A stretch of 64,000 nucleotides of DNA from Plectrocnemia conspersa (Eukaryota; Arthropoda; Insecta; Trichoptera; Polycentropodidae): contig VTFK01000015.1 in NCBI GenBank assembly GCA_009617715.1, positions 1,302,001 to 1,366,000 of the forward strand, written 5' to 3'. The position numbers and the translations under genes were made by a program. This document shows, piece by piece, positions 33,331 through 45,299 of the stretch (the stretch's first letter is position 1; every line of letters begins with the position of its first letter). Under the pieces are notes generated by a model. That model was not told the DNA's origin. It made no database searches and worked only from the letters and a program-made list of their open reading frames with translations.

Positions 33331-34310
33331 ATGGAGCTTAAAGGTATAATTTTATCATTTATTTTGTTTATATATGCAAATGTATAATTTAATTATTTTT
33401 TTAAGATGGCATTTCATCAATGACGAATGCATTACATCCAGTGATACCGGCCCACTGTCGACAATTGTTACTTCAGTGTACTTTATTATATACCAAAAAT
33501 TTTTGTTTCTATATCTAAGCGTCTTAGGAAATGTTTATATGATGTACATATCAGTTTTGTGATAGACTTCTCGAGTCAATCCTTGATTTAACGCTTTCAC
33601 TGAATGTTTTTTTTTTATTATATGTATTTATACATTATACGTGTGCCACTTACGATGAAAACGAAAGTTATTTAGCGTCAAAACGGCTTAACAATGTAAT
33701 ATTTTTCTTGTGATGTAACGGTTGAAAGAATAAACCACTGCGTTGCCATGGAGTGATATTAAAACCAGAATGAATTTGATCAAATTTATATGTATATGTG
33801 TGACATTAGCTTAAGAGTAAAAAAATATATTACGTATGTATTTAATTATTTCAATGTATAGATTTGTGTGTATATAAGAGAGCTATACAATTTACGCATT
33901 TCTTTTTTTTATATATATATATACATATAATTTATTTATACGTAAAATGAATATTGGTTCGTGTATTTATGATTGTTTTAATAATACAAATTTATTTATG
34001 TTAATGTATATTTTGCTCTATATTGTTTAAAAATTTCTCGGGAAATTAAGGCTGATTAATCGTTCATAACTGTAACCTCTAATATGAATGTAATTTTATT
34101 TTTTTCTTTTGAACGTTCTTTGCTATTGTAACCTAAAATTCCAAAGAATTTCAAGCTTATTAATTTATAATCCGTTCGATTAGACGCGTCGATCAAATTA
34201 TTATATAGATTGATTGTATACAACGAAATTAAATCTCATCGGACGGATCGTAGATATGTACAATTTATTATAATTATTATAAATAAAATATTCACGTTAA
34301 AAGCAAATAA
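33331..34310 (+). other. C3G 3' UTR region with candidate polyadenylation signals
   Basis: AATAAA occurs at about 33729 and again near 34282. The first is the nearest clear signal, about 400 nt after the stop. Further downstream AT-richness makes the true end unclear. Confidence 0.5.
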
Positions 34311-35470
34311 TAATAGTGCCTCAAATAATTGTTGAGTATGAAAATGTTTGGCCTAATACGAGTAAATAATGTGTTCTTATTGTTTGCTGTATAGAGAAAT
34401 CTATAATTTTAGCAAATCAATTGTGGTTAATCAATCAATCAAAATATTGATTTTTGTGTACACATGTATGTGTTTAAATATACGTATGTAATTAGTAACT
34501 TTTTGACAAAAAAATGTTAATTCAACGCACAATTCCAATTTACGTATTTTCGTATATGTCAATATTGTGTGTTTGACTTATTTTGACATTCTAAGCATAA
34601 TTATTAACAATCAATAATTGAGATTATAATAAATTAGTCAAAGTTTTATAATTATTATTTTTATATGATTTTTTTATTTCATCATAACATCTACATAATT
34701 TCTCATTCATTTACTAATTACCTTATGAATGTGTGTGTAATGCGTGCATTTTATATTTGAGTATATATCGTATTTAGTATTTACTCATAAAATAAATTGT
34801 GTATTTTCCCTTATCGTTCAATCATATTTATTCATGATTAAATTATAGTTTTTTATTTAATTATTTTTTTGTAATAAATTTATTGGTTCCTCATTTTTTT
34901 GTTTTAATTTATTTTATTCCATCCTATTACATTTTCATCATAGCATATTACGGATAACCAAAAAGAGTGATGATTCTTCAAAGCAATATGTTTTTTTTAA
35001 TCCAATACATTTAAAATATAAGGACAATTTAAATGAGCAATATATAAAATAACTGTTCCATAAAACGAACTGTTTGTGCATTGCGAGCGAGCACTCTGCA
35101 ACGAATCTTTTTCTGAAGATTTACCTTACATAAATGCACAAACAGTTCATTTTATGGAACAAAGTATTTATTTAAATGCACATATCACTTAAAATAATTC
35201 CCTGTTAAATCACACCCTTAAATATATAGGGACTATATTATATATTATTTTAAATTATATATAAGTCAAATTAGGTTCAATAACAAAATCTGCTATAACA
35301 TCGCATAAGTGCTTCAAAGTTTAGGAGACTGATTACTGCAATTTAATTTTATAAAATATTCCAATTATATGTAAGTGATGTATCGGAATAAAAATTCCCT
35401 TCCCACATGTCGTTTTAACAAATATGGATTATGAAGAATCTGATTTGATTGTTTTTTTTTTTTTTTAATG
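34311..35470. other. AT-rich intergenic DNA with a 28-bp inverted repeat
   Basis: No gene. The inverted repeat at 35055-35160 is listed separately. A T-run lies at 35452-35466. Confidence 0.6.
35055..35160. repeat. 28-bp inverted repeat, 27/28 matching
   Basis: The arm 35055-35082 starts GTTCCATAAAACGAACTG and pairs with 35133-35160 with one mismatch, across a 50-nt spacer. It could form a long stem, or be a remnant of a small foldback element. Ends carry no evident target duplication. Confidence 0.85.
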
Positions 35471-35474
35471 AAGT

Positions 35475-35955
35475 AGTCTTAAAGATCTTATATTATATCC
35501 GTGATGGGCGTGAATAAGCCCCACTGTGTGTGCTTAGCATTGTAGTCCCCTGCAGCAATAAATCTATCACCAAGAGTGTGGTAAAATCCTCGAAAGTCTT
35601 GTTTTGATGTTGTGCTTTGGAAGAAAGTATACTCCACTTATTTTAGTGGTTCTATGCACTTCAGGAACAGTCATGGCTTGTATGTGTTCGTGTCAATATT
35701 TGCCCAATTCGTGGTGTGCCTAATTGATTTTTTTATTATTACTGCGGTTGCTCCGTGAGCAGTGTCGTCCGGATGTTTTGTGTCATGTATAGCATAATCA
35801 GGTATTTTAAAGACTCTTTTGTTTATAAAATGAGTTTCACTTATAAGCATAAGCATGTCTATTTTATTATTTTTCATAAAAGTTTTTACTTCCTGGCTAT
35901 GTTGTGCCAGGCCATTGGCGTTCCAAAATACTATTCTAAAAAAATGAGCAGACAT
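35475..35955 (-). pseudogene. Jockey-type retrotransposon endonuclease fragment
   Basis: The minus strand encodes the N-terminal half of an APE-type endonuclease: RIVFWNANGLAQHSQEVKTF (start near 35937), IDMLMLISETHF (catalytic Glu), then YAIHDTKHPDD and GATAVIIKKSI. After frame breaks it continues with RFIAAGDYNAKHTQWG near 35560 (catalytic Asp/Asn). Downstream reverse transcriptase is absent. It is a truncated, dead copy. Confidence 0.85.
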
Positions 35956-35959
35956 TTAT

Positions 35960-38060
35960 TAACAATTGCATTTAAAGTTTTTTGTTATCATATAGTATCA
36001 GTATCCATTTATCGTTCCCAGTTAGAATTTTATCCAAAAGGCATATTTTACTTCAATGCAGATAAAGTGTCACACATTATCCATATCCATGCTTCCAAAC
36101 CTTCCAGATATTTTTAATACACTAATCTCATTAGTTATTTTTTTAATTGACCTCTCCGGATTGCACACAATTTCACTGATTATTTGATCTTCATTCACAT
36201 TTCACTTTGAGGTTTGTCTTTAACACAAAAATCTCACAATTTTAATTACTTAAATCATTTTTGGCATTGGCGAACATGCAATATGACGCAATAAACAGGA
36301 CAAATATCTCTAGTTGCTGTAGTTGCCATGAATGAATTCCTCCATTGTAAATGCAGTGAATTTTTAAATGTTTTATTCGCGGAATATATTATCTAAAAAA
36401 TCATCAAAGCTGAGGTAAAAACATACTTTTTTCTAGGTTTTTTATTTATTTTATATGATAGATAAAATAATTCACATAGAATTTCACTTTTAACTCATTT
36501 TTATTAAAATCGTCACATGGATAATTTTTAAAACACGGCAAAGATAATGCATTGTTTTGCGGAAGTCAAATATTATTATTATAATTGAATTTTAATAGAT
36601 CAGCTATTACAGGTAGTAGATGAGATTAGCAAAGAACATTTAATATATTAAATAGCTCGCAAAGAGTATACAAACATTGTTTTAAAATGGATTGAAAATC
36701 ATCATTTTTTTTGGGTAGCCTGGTACAAATTAGAGTAGCTTCGTTCCTAAAGGGTGTTCAAAAGCTAGCATAGCGACTATCAACGAAAATGACCATAATT
36801 TTGAAATTGGTACGAAGTGTGCTACTGCCGTGCTATAAAACTAACGACGAACAGTATGTAAATGTAACGATAGCGATGTTTGTAACTATCTAACATCGTA
36901 GTGTATAAATGAAACTTTAAAGCAATAAATCGGAACATATCCACCGTGGAAATTTAGCGTTTTTACCAACGCGGCAAACTTCATTCTGGTTTTAAGTCGC
37001 TTTTGTTTACGCAACTATTAGATAAAACATGTACATAGAAAAAAAGTATTTTTAAATCGAATCCTATCGTAAACGTATTGCATCGATATTAGTAACTTGA
37101 GACTGTTATTATTTTTCTAAACTTCTTTCTACTATTAATCAAACTTTTTTAGAATGTGACGACGTGAATGTCTAAGAGTGTATTTTAGAAGAAAAACTAA
37201 ACGGCCAAAATATTGAAATGTATTAACTTCCGATTGGCAATCTCTCGCGAGGGTTGTGAACATTGTCGGTAAGTAAGACTTAACTTTGATGGATAAGCGT
37301 ATTTTATTTTAAACGAATATATTTTTTATATATATAATTGAAAAATACTTCATATATTTGTTTGTAAATTGTATACATAAGACTGTTTCATTGTTATATA
37401 CATAAACGTGTATTGATATTGTGTAAATTTGTCATATCAGATTTTTTTGAGGAAAGTTCTAATTATTAAATCTACATTCAACGTACACTATTGCATCGAG
37501 GAGGCTTTTCGGATTAATTTTATTTTCTATAATTATTTAATATATAGGGGAAGGTATTATAGTAACTAAAGTATTAGAGCCTTTATCTTACCTCATACGT
37601 AAAAGTGTTTTTTTTTTATGAATAATGTATAGCATATAGTGTAGGTTAAAGTTTATAAAAATTCTCTTCGGCTAACTATATCGGTTTAAATAAGAGTAAT
37701 CTACTTACATATTTTAAACAAAATCACGGGTGATGTAAAACCAGATCTTGCCTATTCCTTTATTTATCTCCCTTTTTTAACGTTTTGTGTACTTTAAACT
37801 CAAATGAATTACATTAAGCAATCTGAGACTTGTGATTTGTCATATGACTGGACATTATTTTTTTCGAAGCCATTAATTTATATTTCAGTTTTATCAAAAT
37901 AAGTTCAGTAAAGTCAGTTTCAGTCTCATACATATTCATATGTATCTATGTACATAAATCAGCATCAAATATATCAGTAGTGTAAATCAATGACTAACAC
38001 CTAAAGGATCTGGTTTAAAATACCGTATGAACTGGAATGTTTTAAAATTTCTATCATGAC
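35960..38060. other. Intergenic AT-rich DNA, no gene seen
   Basis: Short frames only. Positions 36750-36990 are slightly CpG-richer with no ORF. A lone TCACTTTGAGGTTT near 36200 matches the terminal repeat of the 17.3-kb MITE, but has no partner end. Confidence 0.5.
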
Positions 38061-38069
38061 TGGGAGATT

Positions 38070-38195
38070 GAAATCAGTGATTATTATGTAATTATATTTC
38101 TGATCGACCATCACAAATAATGTTTTCCTAGATTTTCCTGATCTCACGGATGAATATTGTACACGTTTATTAAAATTAAGGCAGGTCATGCATAC
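38070..38195 (+). mobile_element. SINE body fragment, copy 3 (plus orientation)
   Basis: It contains the family body (TGATTATTATGTAATTATAT, then GATTTTCCTGATCTCACGGATGAATATTG) in the orientation opposite to the other copies. The tRNA-like head is missing. Confidence 0.65.
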
Positions 38196-38624
38196 TATAT
38201 GCTATACAAAAGTAGTCAAATGTTACATTTCCACTTTTGATTCTAGACATTCTTTTTTAAAAGTAAAATGTCTAGAATTTTATGTATAGCCGTCGTCATA
38301 ACTAGGGAATTCAATTCAGAGACAAAATTTTAATCCTCAATTCGACAATCCCGAGATCTCGGTATTTGCCCCAAGAGTAGAAAAAAAATTGAATAATTTT
38401 ATATGTATACTATATACTAAATAACATTTATAAAATATGAGATTATTGCTCTCTCTGATTATGTTAAAAATGCGTTATACGCCATTAAAGTAATATAATA
38501 AACTGTAGGCATATGGTGACCCCGCACATGACAAGTGCAGGTGTATTGAACGATTAAAATTTGTTGATTGTTCTTGACAATAAATCAACCTCGAAATGTA
38601 TCCCTGGATTCATATAGTCTAGGA

Positions 38625-38862
38625 CAGGCCTCGGGAACCTTTTTTGGCTGCGGGGCAAAAAAATTTGATATGTGACTTTTAAGAAGACTATTCGCCTATT
38701 CGGGTCAGTGAATATTTTTGGTCCTAACAACCATATATGTGGTCTGGTCGTAACATCACAACACGTAAACCGGCACATGTACTTATATAATCCGGCACAG
38801 GTTACTTAAAATCATCAAACGGGTCACTTGGTGACCAGCGGGTCATGGGTTGCCGAGCCCTG
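38625..38862. mobile_element. 238-bp hAT MITE with 8-bp target duplication
   Basis: The left end CAGGCCTCGGGAACC and right end GGTTGCCGAGCCCTG form about 15-bp inverted repeats. The flanks GTCTAGGA (38617-38624) and GTATAGGA (38863-38870) are an 8-bp duplication with one mismatch. Non-coding. Confidence 0.8.
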
Positions 38863-39012
38863 GTATAGGATCTTGGAATTTAATTTTATAGTCATGACTT
38901 AATTGGTTACCCCAGTGTGCCATGAGAACCTAATTTATTCGTTAAAATATACATTAGCATAATTTAAAGTGTACTAATTAGTTGGCCGCCTCGTAAGTTA
39001 TAACCTAACGTG

Positions 39013-39140
39013 ATATTAATCAATCACCTTGATATTCATCCATGAGATTAGGAAAATCCAGGAAAACATAATCTAAATTATAATTAATAATATCATTAAA
39101 TATGATGTCCCAGATATGATTGTTGATATAAATTAATAAT
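39013..39140 (-). mobile_element. SINE body fragment, copy 4
   Basis: Contains GATATTCATCCATGAGATTA, GGAAAATCCAGG and a diverged CCCAGATATGAT block, as in the other copies. The head is lost. Confidence 0.6.
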
Positions 39141-40715
39141 AAAATGCTATGTTTTGTATAAACAAATGTCCCTAAGTACGAATACCAACCCCTATATTTT
39201 TCTATTAGATTCTATCCTAAACTCACATGACGATCATGATGAGACACTATTGTACACTAATTTTTTAGATTAATGAATTGATATAAAATGGATTTGCTAA
39301 ATATACGTATAGTCATTAGGTCAGTGAGAATGTGTGTTTATTTTTAATTGTACATTCGATGTTGTCAAAATAAAAAAATAAAGTGCACTCTTGTGTAGTA
39401 TTAGATTACAATGATTAGGTAGTATGAATTAATTAGTCCATTGCACATTTTCGCAATACGTTAAAATAATAAACAAAGGCGCGGTAAATTAATGCATGCG
39501 CTTTGTGTGGGGCTTTTTATTATATTTTCATTGCGTGTGATAAAAATAAGATCAGTAACTTGCGGAGCAAACTAACGGCAGCTTAATTGATATTCAATAA
39601 AAGTTGATTATTTCGATTGCCATTTAGGAAAATTTGATATTGCAGGGTACAGATAAGAGCGACGAGCAAACAATAATTTTTATACACCATTACCGATGAT
39701 TAAATCCAATAACTTGTATCCAACGAAGTTTGATTTACATTTTTATGAATTAACATCGCAACGAACGATACAAGTAAATCATTTTTTCATTCAAATTATT
39801 CGATGAATAGATGTGTAATTTGAAAAAAATATATGTAGTTTTATATTGTACTAAATAGTTTTTCGATTGCTTTTTATAGGTAGAAGTAATGATTTAATAT
39901 ATTGATAACAAAAAAAACTAACCTATTGCTATATATTGATGTTTTTAATAAAACTCTCATGATCGTGTATATGTATACATTTATAGCTGTATATAATTTT
40001 TTAGTTAGTGTGAAATATTTATAAAAATATATCTTTTGGAAACTTTTAACATCTAAATGTGAAATTTATTTAATTTTACCGTTCTAATGTGCTTTATTGA
40101 TATGTTTACTTAAATATTTAAATTTTTTTTTATTTGTAAATTAAAATTTAAATATGTTTTTTAGTCATAAGTAATTAAGCAAATAATAATTCAAAGGCCT
40201 AATTGATGTGTAGATGTAATTGAAATTAATAAATTAATAATTATAACCTTTTGTTTTTTTCGTTATAAAATAAAACATCGGAAATTATACTCAATAAATA
40301 TATTTATTAATATCTTTAAATGAAATATAAACATTTAGACAGATAAAAATAATTACAAAAATACTGTAATGTCAATAATTTTCATATATGATTCACAATG
40401 TGCTGTGCGACTTTGTAATAAATATTTTAACACATGCAACATATTATTGCTTTAGATATATTTGATTTAAAAAGTGCACATAATATTGCTAGAGAAAAAC
40501 AGTCTTTATTTTTACATCGAAAATAATGAAAAATATGTTAATCATATATAATACAATTTTATATTTATTTATAACATCTTCAAAATATAAGAATTATTTC
40601 TAAATTACGAATAAATTTTTAATGGAAAAATATTATATGGAAAAAGTATATTTAATTTATTTAATTTACTAAGCAAAACACACATATAATTAATGAGATA
40701 AATTGTGATATTTTA
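39141..40715. other. Intergenic AT-rich DNA / LRRC57 3' side
   Basis: No gene. Several TTTATT words (AATAAA on the minus strand) between 40290 and 40600 could serve as LRRC57 polyadenylation signals. Confidence 0.5.
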
Positions 40716-41432
40716 CTAAAACATCTTTTTCTTGACAGCGGTGAATCTATCCATGTAATCGTTATATCCCTCCAGATTTACCAACTGCTTAGAATCGAAC
40801 AGATTACCGTCCAAGCAAAGAGTGTGAATTTTAGTATCACGCAACAGAGCCAAATGAATAGCTGTCAGTTGCAAGCAATTTTCTTCGAGTCGCAAAACCT
40901 TCAGCTTACTGCAATTAGAAATTTCCTCCGCAATGTTCGAAACCTGATTCTGGTTCATGTTTAATTCTGACACCTGCATTTGGCCTATCTCTGGCGGAAT
41001 AGACGTAATTTTATTGTGCGATAACTCCAACAGATCCAAATGTTTCAACTGGCACACCCTGACGGGGAATTCAGTCAACAGGTTATTATTCAAGAATAAT
41101 TGTTTCAAATTCATCAGTTGATCAATCGAAGCAGGCAGGCGTTTAATACTGTTGAAGGCGACGTTCAAATTTTCAAGTTTGGTGAGCTTTCCTGTTTTAT
41201 CAGGCAGTGAATCCAAACGATTGTGGCTCACGTTTAACTGTTTTAAAATTACAAAATCACCGATGACGTCAGGCAGGGCGTTGAACTTGTTTTCGGATAT
41301 ATCTAAATTTCTGATCAATTGACACAGATCATTAACTTCTGGTGGTAGCTCTTTCAGCTTTTCGTTAGATATTTTCAGCAGTCCTGTTTTGGCCGCTGTG
41401 CTGTAGTGTTGCTTGAGGCCTGAGTTGCCCAT
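40716..41432 (-). CDS. LRRC57: Leucine-rich repeat-containing protein 57
   Basis: A complete, uninterrupted 238-codon frame, against 239 residues in human LRRC57. It starts MGNSGLKQH, an N-myristoylation-type start conserved in the family. It then has seven to eight LRRs of the LxxLxLxxNxLxxLPxxI type (for example LKQLNVSHNRLDSLP, LKQLFLNNNLLTEFP, LDLLELSHNKITSIPPEIG). The conserved C-terminal block LRLEENCL, GNLFDSKQLVNLEGYNDYM and DRFTAVKKKMF follows. It is probably a membrane-tethered scaffold; its molecular role is not well established. Single exon here. The ATG is fixed by homology. It is convergent with C3G, separated by about 7.4 kb. Confidence 0.96.
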   Translation of the reverse strand: MGNSGLKQHYSTAAKTGLLKISNEKLKELPPEVNDLCQLIRNLDISENKFNALPDVIGDFVILKQLNVSHNRLDSLPDKTGKLTKLENLNVAFNSIKRLPASIDQLMNLKQLFLNNNLLTEFPVRVCQLKHLDLLELSHNKITSIPPEIGQMQVSELNMNQNQVSNIAEEISNCSKLKVLRLEENCLQLTAIHLALLRDTKIHTLCLDGNLFDSKQLVNLEGYNDYMDRFTAVKKKMF

Positions 41433-42540
41433 ATTGCATATTTCTAAGATTTACTTTGTAAATTGCTCGTGTTTCTAAGATAACGCGATTATCTGACAGT
41501 GACAGATAATTATACAAATATGACAGGTGGAATAGTGGGAGGTGCAGTTGGTCGTAAGAGTAAGAATAGCGATCATATATTATTATTAAATTGCTGTTGA
41601 ATATACATATATAAAAACAATAAAAATATGCTACTTATTAGTTAGCACCATGCTAGTCAAAACAACAAATTAGGCAACTTTCATAAATTAAGTCACAGCT
41701 TTAGGCGAATGGGTCAGCAAAATTGTGACAAGTGGGTTGGAGGTAGAAGGGTCTATATTAAAACGTGACGTATTTTTATTAACCCTTTTACCTCGTTTGA
41801 CTAGTGTAGGCTGTAGAAGTGTTTTTTTCGCGCGAACGTGCGGCAGATTAAGTGTTAATAATATTCTAACGTGTAATTAACATACTCAATAAAAACTACT
41901 GCAGATTCTCAATATGTGTCTAATTGCACCCGACACCTTCCGTCACTAAAATAAAATAAAATTAAATATGTTTTAAAGAATTATTAGCTTTTTAAATTTT
42001 TGGCACACGGCGCTGTCATTGGTTTATCATAAAATTGAATGAAACGCGCAAGTAAATCCCTGTCTTATGTATGGCGGAACGTTTTTTACAATATACACTG
42101 AATGTTCAACACATTCAACTTTTATGAATTGAAAAAATCTTTAGATATATATTAAGAAAAGACACTAAAAAAACAGGTCATGGAAAATTTTGTTCACTTG
42201 GGATCCTGCAAGAGCTAATAAAAATGGCACCTCGGGCATTTTTGTTCGAGGAGAACAAAGATAAACAATAGAAGGACAAAAATTTTGAGGAGAACAATTC
42301 TCCTTAAAGGAAAACGTTAATTATTGCATTTTTTTTTATTTAAATAATTTTATTTCAATATAAACCTAATGAAACAATAGCCAAATAAAGATAATGTTTT
42401 TTCTCTTCCTCCAAAAAACTATCTAAAAAAACTTGAAAACAACAAACAACAAACAACAATAAATATGATCAATATAAGGTAAAAATATCCGAGCAACACA
42501 ACTACCTTTTATAACTACAGAGAAAGCTAGTTCGAAGTAC
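41433..42540. other. LRRC57 upstream region, no other gene
   Basis: On the minus strand the first 100 bp hold GATAA/TTATC motifs, including a GATAACGCGATTATC inverted repeat near 41480-41494, but no clear TATA box or exact Inr. The rest is AT-rich with no feature. Confidence 0.4.
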
Positions 42541-42660
42541 GCTTTGTGCGTAGAGTTCCCACTGCGACGACGCCGACACGATTTTATTGTCTTTGACGTG
42601 GATTTTTGACATCTGAGAAAGGATAATTATTTTTGTGCCCTCCTATTGCCCAAAATATGG
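42540..42660 (-). repeat. Half copy of the palindromic MITE family
   Basis: Positions 42580-42625 match the right arm of the 26.5-kb palindrome (ATTTTATTGTCTTTGACGTG, then GATTTTTGACATCTGAGAAA). The other arm is absent. Confidence 0.7.
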
Positions 42661-42754
42661 TATAAATATACTTTGACCAACACTCCTATATTAAAACATA
42701 GTGTAATGTTGGAGTACAAACAGTCATTCGTTCGCTAATTTTCACCTGAAAGAT

Positions 42755-42945
42755 CAGATGGCTTAGTTCGTATTTTGGATTTGACCTAATTAAAGATCTT
42801 GAACTATAATTAGTTTGACTGGTAAACTGTCAAATTGAATTTCATAGGCATTTTAGAGAAGCATAAAATTTCACTAGCGCCTATCAGCTAAATTATATTA
42901 TCCCTAGTAGAAATATATAACTACTGGTAAAAATGTATTTGGAAA
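42755..42945 (+). repeat. Dispersed repeat, copy 2 (CTAGTAGAAATATAT family)
   Basis: Shares block order with 2815-3060: TTTTGGATTTGACCTAATTA, ATAATTAGTTT, AGGCATTTTAGAGAAGCATA, CTAGTAGAAATATAT, AAAATGTATTTGGA. Confidence 0.6.
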
Positions 42946-43281
42946 TATATGTATATCTATATATATAGAAATATATATTATATTTTCACCGACAAAAATA
43001 TATATATACCAGTGAAAATCAATTCCGATATGATTTCACTTAAATGATATATTTTATAAAATATTTTTGAGATAATTGTCTTGTAAAAAAGAAGAGTGCT
43101 AAGTTAAAAAAAATATTTAGATATTTTGAAATGTATATTTTTATTTGTTTTGCTTTTTTTTACACTTATGAAGCACAAATAATAATTATTTAAAATGAAA
43201 TAATAAAATAATATTTTGTTTATTATTTGACAGCTGATATTTGTGTATGTTCGGTATTACCCCGCACGATAAAGTTGCTAT

Positions 43282-43452
43282 ATGTCAACACTGATATTGA
43301 CAGTCAACCAGCTCGAACCCGATTGCTGGCGGCCGGCGCTTATGGAGGCCTGGCGAGCGTTTTGCTCGTGGCTGCCTGCGTCGGCCAGGAGTCCTACGCC
43401 CCCCTTGGAAGCCGCGCTATCCACGCTTCGTCTCCTAGATGCCGACAACCAG
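43282..43452 (+). CDS. Orphan GC-rich exon, unidentified protein
   Basis: A sharp GC-rich island ends at a donor, CAG|gtgacg (43452/43453). The reading frame beginning at ATG 43282 gives 57 codons to the donor in phase 0. Its core LEPDCWRPALMEAWRAFCSW is followed by LPASARSPTPPLEAALSTLR, which looks like a helical-repeat protein. A stop at 43270-43272 precedes it in frame, so the exon starts either at this ATG or at an acceptor such as TTGACAG (ending 43303). A second frame is open over the same DNA, so the frame choice is not certain. No partner exon was found in the remaining 20 kb. I cannot name the gene. Confidence 0.45.
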
Positions 43453-44930
43453 GTGACGATTCATTTTGTAACCTTTACACAATAACGTAACTCAGCTGTG
43501 ATCATCCTTGACACTTCATTTTCGAAGTATGCTCTTACATAACATACTAAAAACGCGTTCTCGGCAATCTTCAATTCATATTTCTAAGGTTTGATAATAT
43601 ATGATATATTTGAAATGATTAACAATCAGATTGAGTCACATCAGCATTATCGCTTATAACTAATTATAATTTAATGTATAATACGTATAATATACGTAAT
43701 ATTATAATTATGTAAATATTGAATGATAACACACCTGCTCAAATATCTAATGATAGAATTACTATTTTTTAATTATAAAAAAAGCACTTTTGTTCATAAT
43801 TCCCAAACCTGAATGATAAGATTTTTTAATTAATATTTTATTGTACAATTAGTACATCAATTGTTACTAAATAAAATAGCTACTTGACATAAAATGCAAA
43901 TAAATAAATTAAAGCCCGCAATTTATGTTTAGATATACGATATTTTTACTAATAATATAATAATAATAATTGACATCATTTTTAGACAAATGTGTGGCAT
44001 TTATTGTTTTAACGATGATCAATGATCATTTAATACAAAAGTAAAAACAAATTGTACAAATTGTTGGTTTATAACCATTTTCTAGTTTACAAGAAAAAAT
44101 AAAGATTAGATTCCATTTAGATTATATTCGAACTGATATTTTATTGAATATCCCTTTTAAACGGCGAGTATTTTTTTTTCATTAGTAAAGCTTATTATTG
44201 AGAGTTTTTATATAAAAAAATGTTTTTTCTCACTCTTTACGTTGCCGAAATATTAAAAAATCAATTTTAATTATGTATATATGATAAAAACATTTTTTTT
44301 AACTCTATAGTTTAGTTTATAAATATTGGAAAAAACCAGAAAAAATGTATATTTTTTATGTGCCTAAGTAAGTTTTTGATTGTATGTAAATAAACTTTAT
44401 GTTAACTTGAAGGCTTATTGGTACAAATTGTATATTTAGCATAATGCCTTACTGAATAATAATTTTCTCATGACGGTACACCGTACAATTTATCCATTCG
44501 TATATCTTACATTTTACCTTATTCAACTTTTTTTACGTATTATTATTTCATTTCTTATGACAAACTATACTTTAAAAACAACATAACTAAAAATCGAATT
44601 AATTCAGGTAATTTTATAATATGGCTTAATCGTTTTAAATGGACAAATTTAGTTTCTGAGGCGAATCTGTTACGCAAATAGAAGGCATTAGTCGTGCACT
44701 AATTATTGCCCTTTCGAAAAAAATATATACAATTGTAGGCAATACAATTACTTAATTATGTAATAATTATATTGTAGCATATATTTTATTTAATACTTGG
44801 AATGTTAACAAAAAATGACGATAAGATTAGCTGAAGTGTACTGTGAACAATTGTGTAACTCGTTTGAGAAATCATACGGAAGTTTCAATGTTAAAGCGAT
44901 ATAATCTTATCGCGTATAAAGGAATTTCTC
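43453..44930. other. AT-rich stretch, no gene seen
   Basis: No long frames and no recognised repeat. If the 43.4-kb exon is real, this is the start of its downstream intron. Confidence 0.5.
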
Positions 44931-45290
44931 GGTAGTAAAATTATCAAAGAACGATTCAGTTTTCGCAAAATGCATTTGAAAATGCACGTTTTTCATCAAC
45001 AACAAAAAGGCACAGGGTTATTAATGCTCGATATTAAAAAAGCCTTCGATGCGTAATGACGGTTTTTATATATATTCTCCACATAATTCGCTTACACTTG
45101 ATAGGTCACTATTTTGCTTTGTAGAAATAAATATAATTTAAATAAAATACTGGTCTTTAAATTAATGAAAATCTCTTAAAATTGAACAAATATTTCGTAG
45201 TACATCTAGGTTCTAAGATTAAATTTATTAAACATGTTACAAAACTCAGGGGTTGCCGCCATTGCGACCATGCAACATTTTTTGATAAAA
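44930..45290 (+). pseudogene. LINE reverse-transcriptase fragments
   Basis: Near 45010 the frame reads GLLMLDIKKAFDA, the conserved LDIxKAFDxVWH box of LINE reverse transcriptases, and stops straight after. Near 45205 HLGSKIKFIKHV resembles the later YLGxxLDxKLxFxxHI box. The remainder is lost. Confidence 0.6.
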
Positions 45291-45299
45291 GATTGTAAT

